Assembly (NCBI GenBank): GCA_034008185.1
Contig: CM067086.1
Location: forward strand, 10,106,507-10,170,506
Direction of reading: 5' to 3'
From: Gorsachius magnificus
Taxonomy: Eukaryota > Chordata > Aves > Pelecaniformes > Ardeidae
Length of the DNA stretch: 64,000 nt
Each line of letters opens with the position of its first letter. Positions within the stretch are counted from its first letter, which is position 1. The translations under genes and the position numbers were made by a program. This document shows, one piece after another, positions 56,540 to 64,000 of this stretch. A model generated the notes under the pieces. It was not told where the DNA came from, did not search any database, and saw only the letters and a list, made by a program, of their open reading frames with translations.

Positions 56540-58850
56540 GACTGCACATTACATGGGCTGCTTTGATATTCTGATCTCACCCCACTTAAGTACAGTTCTT
56601 GAAAGTGAAGGACAGTGGTGTAAGTCAATCTCAGTTAAACGCTAGCTTTGCTCATTTAACGATGCAATGGGCACACTTGGCTGTGTTCACTAAAATCTTG
56701 TTTGATACCAATTAAGCCTTTAAAAAAAAAAAATCCTTTAATAGTCTGAATGCTTCTCAAACTCACTTTGCAATTTAGTTTGAAAAGACTCAAAGTTGGA
56801 TGAAACTGCAAAAATCTGCCAAAGATTCAGTGAAAAGGGGCTGATTTGGAAGAAATGGTAGTTTTAATAATGATAAACCTCTGCATACCTTTAAAGTGGG
56901 CTCTAAATCTGCCTCTATCCTCTTTACACCTTTAACTTTATCCAGCATAAAGCACTAAGCACAATTTTCTTCTTGGAAATATCTCTTATAATTGAAACTT
57001 TCTTAAAGAGCTACTTAGCAAGAACAGTCAGATTTCAGAATATGAATTCCTTTTCCTTGGGTAGACCATCTCCATTTCTCCATTTCAGATGTTTTATCTG
57101 GGGCCTGTTCAGCATCAGCCTTCATTTCAATGAGAATGTATAGCCAAAATATTTGTAAGAGAAGAAAAAGAAAGAATATTTCCTCTTCCACCACACTATT
57201 GTACTACCTCACTGATCAGCAAGCTTTTATTTCATGCCTTGCTGAAACATAATTTTTGAGGCCATTTACTCCTTTGGTAAGAAGGGTTGCTTTCAGTTTT
57301 GTCTTTTACAACAAAACAAAAAGATTGCAATAACTAGACCCATGCCTGCAGCCTGTCTTGGTTTATTTTATTTTAAGTTTTTTGGGTTCTGTTTCTGAAA
57401 CTCCCTCGGGTCCTAATTCCTGCTGAATAAGAGCATGCTTACATCTCACTTGCAAAAGTACGCCACAAGACTGGCTTGGAAAAAAACGTATGCTAAAGCA
57501 GAGACAGCATTTTTGCTGAGGACTGACAAAGTACACCCTTGGGACAGCAAGAACCCTGGTGGCTAACATGGCAGACATCAAGCAGAACAACAACCACTTT
57601 TGGGGAGCTGCCCTGACAAAGCTTCAAGTGGCACCAGGGTACCTATTATGACTGCTCCTCTATTTCTAAGCAAAATGATATCAAACACACAGAAAAGACA
57701 GCTAATAATGAGAAACTTGCAGCTGTTCTCGAAGAAAGACTTTTTTTTATTGTACCCCAATCCAAAATACTTTAAACCAGTTTTATCAATAGCGATAAAT
57801 CAGTATGATGATATGATGTCTCTTTAATCTTTTCTAAAACAAAATTTTTTGAACTTTTGAGCATGGCCTTCCCAAATGGGTTAGGTCTTCTAAGACAGCA
57901 TCAAACCTTCTTTTCCTTGCTTCCCATGTCAGCCCGAATCCCAATAGTTATGAAGCATAAAAAAAAGTTCAAAGTAAAATATAAATTACCATCCCCTTCA
58001 AACACAAGTAGAAGTCTTATTAAGTCTCTAGTGCTTGAATCACGTCCCATGTCTGTTCTTTAGACCTTTCTTCCTTTGTGAGGCATAAATGGACACATCT
58101 TATTGATTTTCTTTCAACCTGGATCACCTCGATTGCTGTGAATATGGCAGACAAATCCAACTCATTCTCCCGCAGGGAACGAGGAAGAATGCAGACGAGA
58201 AGCTGGGGAAAGTCTTCTCACAGTGGGATACCAGGAGTCATTACGCAAAAACCCAAGTCTAACTGCTTGTAATTCCAAGACCTTTTTCTTTTCAGCTCCT
58301 TCAAAAAAAAAAAATTTTTTTTTTCCCCTCAACGCTGAGAGCTCTTTCTTAAATTTTTTATGAATATCATTTTGGCTACTGTATCAATTTCTGAGGGTGT
58401 TTTTGTTTAAAAAGAGAAATATCAAATAGGCCAGCGATGGCTGCAAACCCTGATAAATACATATAGTTAATGACGAGTGACTGTAAACAGACACTGGTCA
58501 GAAAGAGAAAGTCAGAATCAGAGAAAGCATTGTTTGAAGCTTGACAAAAAAGCTAGTTAAAACTTTTTCCTTCTAACTTGGCTCCACTTTGTATTTTTTT
58601 TTTTTATCATTTATAGACTTACTTTTCTAAGGACAATTGTATGAAATGAAAGGAAGTGTAAAAGTAGAAAGATTTTTGTGCCTTACACCAAACCACTTAC
58701 TGTACATGAAAAAGGGATTTACTGAATCAATTTAGTTGTGTAGGGTTTTTTAAATCAAGTGAATGATTTCAGTGAAGTGGAAAAAGGTGGCAAGAATGTG
58801 CAGCACCCCAAGCTTTGCTCCTAAAAGCAATAGAAAAGACACAATTGAAA
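56540..58850. other. Non-coding stretch, nothing recognised
   Basis: Ordinary AT-rich sequence. Short frames of 60-76 codons have no domains. Simple tracts: A run at 56721-56732, a 12-A/10-T block at 58303-58324 and a T run at 58596-58606. Confidence 0.5.
58303..58324. repeat. A12-T10 block
   Basis: Twelve A followed directly by ten T. The central 20 bp is a perfect palindrome. Such blocks are intrinsically bent and repel nucleosomes. Slippage is likely. Confidence 0.95.
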
Positions 58851-58859
58851 TGCAGTGGG

Positions 58860-59200
58860 ACCTCTGCAGATGAATTAGACAGACTGTGTACAGACACTTT
58901 GCAGTGACAATCTGCTTCTGAAAGGGATATATTAAGTGCTAACTGCACTGAGGACGTAAATTGAAGACACGATATCCAAGGACTAATTTCAAAGCACTCC
59001 TCCTTGTTAAATGAATTGCTGAAAGAGCAGGGTTTAAAAGACTTTGTTTTGCATTAAAGGATTTGAACTACACCTATCAGCAGACTGCACCAGCAAACTA
59101 ATGCTAACATAATAAACCAACCACTGTCTTATTACCATCCCCTGAGCTACACCATCACAGCTGTAACGAGCTGAATTTCTCCAGGGGTTCTCAACACCCC
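58860..59200. promoter_or_regulatory. Candidate conserved non-coding block (weak)
   Basis: Repeat-free, with words such as GGACGTAAATTGAAGACACG, TTAAATGAATTGCTGAAAG, TTTTGCATTAAAGGATTTGA and CTAATGCTAACATAATAAAC. No open frame. The texture is similar to the other candidate elements but less dense. Confidence 0.28.
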
Positions 59201-59209
59201 ATGCAAAGT

Positions 59210-60600
59210 GCTCTGCCCCAGTGTTCAGTCTCTACCATATAAAATTAACACCACTTTTATAGCGTGAAGGGAAAGGTCTCGGTCATTAGTAGTTTAACTA
59301 CATAAAATTCCAGAAAATCAGATCATCACCAGCAGACCTTTAATGCTTTTTAATGACATGTTTAGACAACAGTAACTATATTTCCCAGTTATTTAAAACA
59401 AGTTTTGAACAACATAAAATATGATCTTGGAAGAAGCAGAAGAAATTCTAACTTTCTTGACATACGGGTTTTATATTGGCCTCTAGTTACATCATTTCAC
59501 AAAGTAATTCTGATATCAATAAGGATAGAGCTTGGGGGATATCTCAGAATAATTCTTCCCACAAATATCCATCCAAGTAAGTTATGCTGTTAGTCAGAAT
59601 TTGCCCAGCAGGCTAGCACCAAGCTCTGCATCACCGATGTGCTCTCCGTTTCTATGAATACTCAATATAGTCACTGATCAGAAGGTCCTCAGGAATACCG
59701 AGGGAAGACAAAACACTGCAAACTGCACATGTAAATATTTCAATGACAGATAGCATGCTGTTCGTAGCACAGCACTTGTAAAAAGGAACAAGGGATAGGT
59801 ATGGAGAACAGGAAAAGTGTAGCTAGGCAGGAAGCCATGTCTTCTGGATGTACAAAAATATCAAAAGGAGTGACCTGTGCTGCAACTGAGAAATCTCCTC
59901 AAGAATCAAAATAATAGGTGATTCCATAAGAGTCAAATGACCAGTAACTGACGTTGAAATAGCATCCTTTCCAGGAAGACGGCATCCTTTCTGATAGCAC
60001 CATAGACAGTGTACTAGTCAGACATGCTTAGAGACATATTCAGGCTTTCTTTCACCTCAGACTTCTTGTATAACCTTGAACGCATCCTTTATCTCTTCAC
60101 TACATCAGTTCCTCTAAGTACACATGAATATTGTAGGGTGTTATTCAAATATCACAGTAGTGGGAATTATACAATAATCTAATATAGTAATTTCAAGATT
60201 GGCTGTTCAGAAGAATTTAGGCATATTTTTCCCTGTTTTAATTTTTAATAGAGGCAGTAAAAGCACAGCATACAGCTTGTAAGATCCAGATACAGCACCT
60301 GGTAGAAGAATCCAGATGTTTCCCCTTCCAACAGCATCATTAAACATGAGGCTGATGTGAAATATTTATAATGAAGGTGAATCATAGCCCACAGAGGAGG
60401 AATCTAAGGCTGTATCGTCTACTAGCATCAAGCACAAAAATGCAAATACACTGAACAAATACTGCATTAACTTTCAAATCACATGTTCTGTCTTACAAAG
60501 TAAGTCACAATTTAGTCCTGATGCAGGTGACAGATGGTAGCAAGAGACCACCAGTTTGGAACAAAGTGTAAAGAACAGATTTCAAAGGAAATGCACCCAA
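59210..60600. other. Non-coding stretch, nothing recognised
   Basis: No gene, RNA or repeat family is recognised. A GCATCCTTTC word is repeated around 59961-59992 but the copies do not extend. Confidence 0.5.
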
Positions 60601-60604
60601 TGAC

Positions 60605-61240
60605 CCAGGATGTAGGAACCCAGGGCTGCAAGTGACCTCCTGGGCCAGGGAGTCCCCTTCCCCCTTTCACAGTAAAGGGCATCATAGAATCCGTTTCTCA
60701 AATTCACCACTTCCATCTTAAAATGCCTTTGGTCATGGGTACCAGTCACTCTCACTAAGGCTGTCCTGAGTGTTAAAATTCTCCTTATTTACAGGCCATT
60801 TTTTCCATGCTTAATTCATACCCATTCACTCCTGTGCCAGCACTGACCTCTAACTCAAACCGCTCTTACCAGCTCCCAGCTTTTGCCCTTAGTATTTTAT
60901 AAAAAATGCCATCCTCTCCAAGCTTTTGTTCTGCAGAGCTAAACAAGACAAGGTGCATGGTCTCCTCTTTAAGGTTAAGCTCTCTCTGCGTCTTTTACAA
61001 ACCCAATTAATCCTTAAACAAGGGAAGCCACAAGTGTGGTGTTGCTCCATGCCTTACAAGATCATTCAATACTTTCTTAATCTCTACTGGCAAGACTTCA
61101 TCTTATGCATCCTAGAACCATTTCAACCATTTTGACTGCCACATCATGTTGACAGTTCTTAACCATTGACATCTCTGTCTCTTATTTCCAGCCCATGAGC
61201 TTACAGCAGAAATCTTATTATTAGTGCCAGGTTGGTAGCA
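60605..61240 (-). mobile_element. Old CR1 LINE (antisense, about 0.6 kb)
   Basis: Read as reverse complement it follows old amniote CR1 from the 3' end inward. Blocks visible on the + strand: AGTGACCTCCTGGGCCAGGG (3' tail region), CACTCCTGTGCCAGCACTGA, CAGAGCTAAACAAGACAAGG (matching CTAAACAAGCCAAG), CTCTACTGGCAAGACTTCAT with TTATGCATCCTAGAACCATT (matching CTCTACTGGAAATACCTCGCCTGATGCATCCTAGGACCGCATT), GACTGCCACATCATGTTGAC, and GAGCTTACAGCAGAAATCTT. The coding region carries many stops and gaps. It is more diverged than copies A and B, so from an older, L3-like subfamily. Confidence 0.82.
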
Positions 61241-61249
61241 GAGCAAGGC

Positions 61250-62505
61250 AGAGAATTTACAGGCACTGACTGCCTCCTGAGCACTGCATTTGGCTGACTC
61301 ATTTCACTTCCTAAACCATTCAACAAGCTGAATTACCATCATGTCCACATGCTATCAAAATGTTTCAACTTTTCTTAAAGAACAGTAATCCACAATTTCC
61401 GCTGCCCCAGTGAAGTATAACTCTCTCAGAAGCATCTTAATGAGAAAGAGGTACTGTTACGGGACATGATTCATAAACCTTCCATAAACTAAAAATAAAT
61501 GAGACCAATGGCTTCCACCTCCCCAGGCAGATCTAACAAGGACACCTGTCCAAGAGTAGAAATCCGTATGAAACACTGACCCATTTACTCTCATTATCCA
61601 TACCTAAAAACCAGCTGTGTTTTAGAAGATAGACCACCAACTTGCACATTTCTTCTATAAACAGGTAACATAAATCATGTTACCTTGGAAGGAATAAAAT
61701 GCATAAAGCTACCCACATACCCACCTGCATATTCACAAGGAAACTAAGTCAAATACGCAGTAGGTCCCCTAGAAGCTGAGAGAGATGTTTAAAACAATCT
61801 TTGTTCTCAAAAAATGCTTAAGAACTGCGATTAGGCTTTAGCACCAGGTAAAAATTTGTTTTCCTCGATTTTAAAAAGTGTCTACAGCCAAGCAAGAGGT
61901 TAATGGTAAATATATATTCAGCTGCTTTGTTGAATGAAGTGTTAAGTCTGAATAAAATAAGAACTCCAGCTCCCTTTATGTTAGCTCTAATTTAAGAACT
62001 TAAAATGAAGACTGGACTGAAAGTATACTACCAGACATACTTGTTGCCCAGAAAATTTCTTTAAGCCTCCTACTTTTTAAAAATTCATGAACTTGATCAT
62101 CTGCAAAGCAGAAGTGCTTTTTAGCACAAAAGCTGGTATTGGAGAGACCTAGGAGGCCAAGAAAGTTGAATGGGTAGAGATCTAGAATCCAGCCCTTCTG
62201 TTACAACTGAGGTGCTCTGTGAGCAGAAATGTTAGCTCTGCTCCCCTTTGGTATCTCTCTTGATATCTGTTTCTGGACCCTTTTGCATGCATCTTTTTAG
62301 CAGCTATTAATCTGCTCATATTGGTACCTCTGATTATTCTGTTCCCAGATCCAGTTTTAGATATCATCTCACGTTATCTCCGCTAATAGTGTTTCTTTTT
62401 CCTTTCATGCTTGACCTGAACTATGTTCACTGAAGCTGGTGTAAAGACACCAGTTGGCTTCAGTTACTGCCAAGTCTCACACCAGAAATTTGCCCTTTGA
62501 TAGGA
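61250..62505. other. Non-coding stretch between two antisense CR1 copies
   Basis: No gene or repeat family can be assigned confidently. GCTGGTGTAAAGACACCAGT near 62438 is a near-palindrome (CTGGTGT / ACACCAG with AAAG between) that may be another trace of the old inverted-repeat family. Confidence 0.45.
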
Positions 62506-62510
62506 AACAT

Positions 62511-62942
62511 TCACAGAACAGTTGAGGTTGGAAGCCACCTCTAGAGATTGCCTAGTCCATTCGTGTTCTGTTTAAAGCAGAGTCAGCTAGAGCACATTAC
62601 TCAGGGCTGCGTCCAGCTGGGTTCTGAATATCTCCAAGGATGGAGACTCAGCAACCTGTCTGGGCAGCCTGTGCTAGTGTTCGACCACTGACAGAGTAAA
62701 GTTTTCTTCTTATGTGAAAATGGATTTTCCTATATTTCTATTTGTGCACATTGTTTCTTGTCCTGTCATTCGGCACCACTAAGAATAGTCTGTCTCTGCC
62801 TTCTTTATACCCTCGCATCAGGTATTTATACACATTGATAAGATCCCCTTGAGCCTTCTCTTCTCTAGGCTAGGCAATCCAGCTCTTCCTCACACCAGAA
62901 GCTCCGATCCCTTAATCATCCATGTCGCCCTTTGCTGTGCAA
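62511..62942 (-). mobile_element. CR1 LINE, 5'-truncated (antisense)
   Basis: The + strand begins TCACAGAACAGTTGAGGTTG, the reverse complement of a CR1 3' end. It then runs through GGGTTCTGAATATCTCCAAG, CTGTCTGGGCAGCCTGTGCT, TTTCTTGTCCTGTCATTCGG, GATAAGATCCCCTTGAGCCT and TCTTCTCTAGGCTAGGCAAT. All are in consensus order for an avian CR1 subfamily different from copies A/B (longer 3' region, GATAAGATCCCCT instead of CTTATCGCCCTC in antisense). Several indels are visible against the consensus as I remember it. The coding remnant is dead. Confidence 0.9.
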
Positions 62943-62949
62943 ATGCTGT

Positions 62950-64000
62950 ATCTGTTGGCTACTGATCACTGTCTGTGCTTGAACTAAAAATTATTAAAAA
63001 ATCACTTGATTTATAATCAAACCTAACATTATATCAGCACCATGTACAAATGGATCTAAACGCAACATGAGGGAGCAACAACAGGGCTTTTTGTCTCCAT
63101 TCACTTATCCATTAAGCTATCCTAGACTGGCTTAGACTGTGCTAATTTGGAAACTGAAAAATTTTACAAGTTGTCAACTGGCCCAGTCATTAAAAACAAT
63201 GATCACCACACACAGCCTCAGGATTTCAAGCACCGGTCTTGTCTACAGTAACAAACTGCTTATCTGTTTGGCACAACAGTGGTCCTGAAGAGCTGATAGG
63301 CACTGAAACAAAATGTACTTTGAGCAAAGTAAGTGGTGCATTAAACCAGACTCCAATTCCTTTCTTCCTGGCACTGATAAAAGTTCTGCTAGGCATTATT
63401 AGTTCCCATACACTTCTGCAATACCCCATACACTGATGGACACTGAAGATCAACAGTCCATAATAGCAAATTACCATTGCCCAGCCTCCAACCCTACAAA
63501 AATCCATTCTAGGAATCCACTCCCACTCTTTAGGCAGTACTTAGGGCATCTCATTGACATGAGACACCGGCAAGTTCTTACTGCTCCAAATAAGACACTT
63601 GCTGCTCGGTTCAGAGAAGTACTGTCAGAATGCACCTAACCTTACTCAGAGAACCTGGATAAGCTTATTAATGTAAGAACAGCTCATGCGGAACTTTTTC
63701 AGCATAAACAGTGATATGATGTCTTGCTTATGTACTCTTGCAAACCTCAGACTACCATCACTTAGCTAAATGCCTGTGAAGTAGATGCTTATGTAGAAGA
63801 CTGAGAAGAAAGGCAGGTTTTAGCGATTAACTGAGTAACCATGGCATGAACTGAGCACTGCATTCTGCAAAGTTGCTCATGAGAGAGAGCAAATAAGAGC
63901 TGGCTGGAAAATATTGATAAAAAATGGTCTGAATTTTCTGATTTATCACCACAGTAGTATTCCACAAAATGGCACAATTTCAAGAAATTTCTGGCTTCCA
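62950..64000. other. Non-coding stretch, nothing recognised
   Basis: Ordinary sequence to the window edge. Overlapping frames on opposite strands at 63226-63507 and 63239-63436 are mutual shadows. No gene or repeat family is recognised. Confidence 0.5.

Noticed and set aside
62430..62470. GCTGGTGTAAAGACACCAGT near-palindrome
   Set aside because: Arms are only seven bases and the expected AATC/TGAGGATCTG flanks of the old repeat family are missing.
1..64000. CRISPR arrays, bacterial operons, endogenous retrovirus structures
   Set aside because: No regularly spaced direct repeats, no ribosome-binding-site-led gene strings, and no paired LTRs or recognisable gag/pol/env frames. The only mobile elements seen are CR1, possible L2, SINE relics and old palindromic repeats.

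Overview
This window looks like nuclear DNA from a bird, very probably a neognath. It holds no protein-coding gene that I can support. The main evidence for a bird is the repeat content. Two sense copies of a CR1 LINE end in the characteristic 8-bp tail (ATGATTCT repeated). A third CR1 copy lies in antisense and carries the avian 3'-end signature. Recent repeats are sparse. There are no recognisable Alu, B1, L1 or ERV structures, no operons, and open frames are short and uncorrelated with any protein family I know. The long frames (up to about 205 codons) look like chance frames in GC-richer DNA or antisense shadows of CR1.

Layout. 1-8.7 kb is plain intergenic or intronic sequence with a CR1 tail relic (about 1.3 kb), two old palindromic repeat relics (4.1 and 8.35 kb) and a SINE/L2-type tail (7.03 kb). 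8.7-12.8 kb is the most interesting stretch. It is AT-rich, dense in homeodomain, SOX and CCAAT type motifs, and reads like a cluster of conserved non-coding elements. It also contains an exon-like 81-nt segment (11298-11378) with matching splice signals and a 22-base G-run tract. 13-18.5 kb is featureless apart from a strong hairpin at 18.2 kb. 18.6-25.5 kb carries the two CR1 copies, an isolated CR1 tail, a tRNA-derived SINE relic at 22.14 kb, a tRNA-like fragment at 21.15 kb and a candidate regulatory block at 24.17-24.56 kb. 25.6-26 kb is another candidate conserved block. 28.5 kb has a MIR-like relic and 32.3-32.6 kb a purine-rich tract. 33.8-35.4 kb is best read as a very old, degraded CR1 in antisense. 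36.1-36.6 kb is a candidate enhancer with two perfect palindromes built from AGATAA/TTATCT. The right half (37-64 kb) has further candidate elements (40.2, 47.3-47.8, 53.9-54.2, 56.2-56.5, 58.9-59.2 kb), an L2-like reverse-transcriptase remnant (42.6 kb), an old palindromic repeat (52.84 kb) and two antisense CR1 copies (60.6-61.24 and 62.51-62.94 kb).

How it fits together. The simplest reading is a gene desert, or part of one very large intron, flanking a developmental regulator. Its functional content would be enhancers rather than genes. The target gene cannot be named from this sequence. All candidate regulatory calls rest on base composition and motif arrangement only. A multi-species alignment would decide them.
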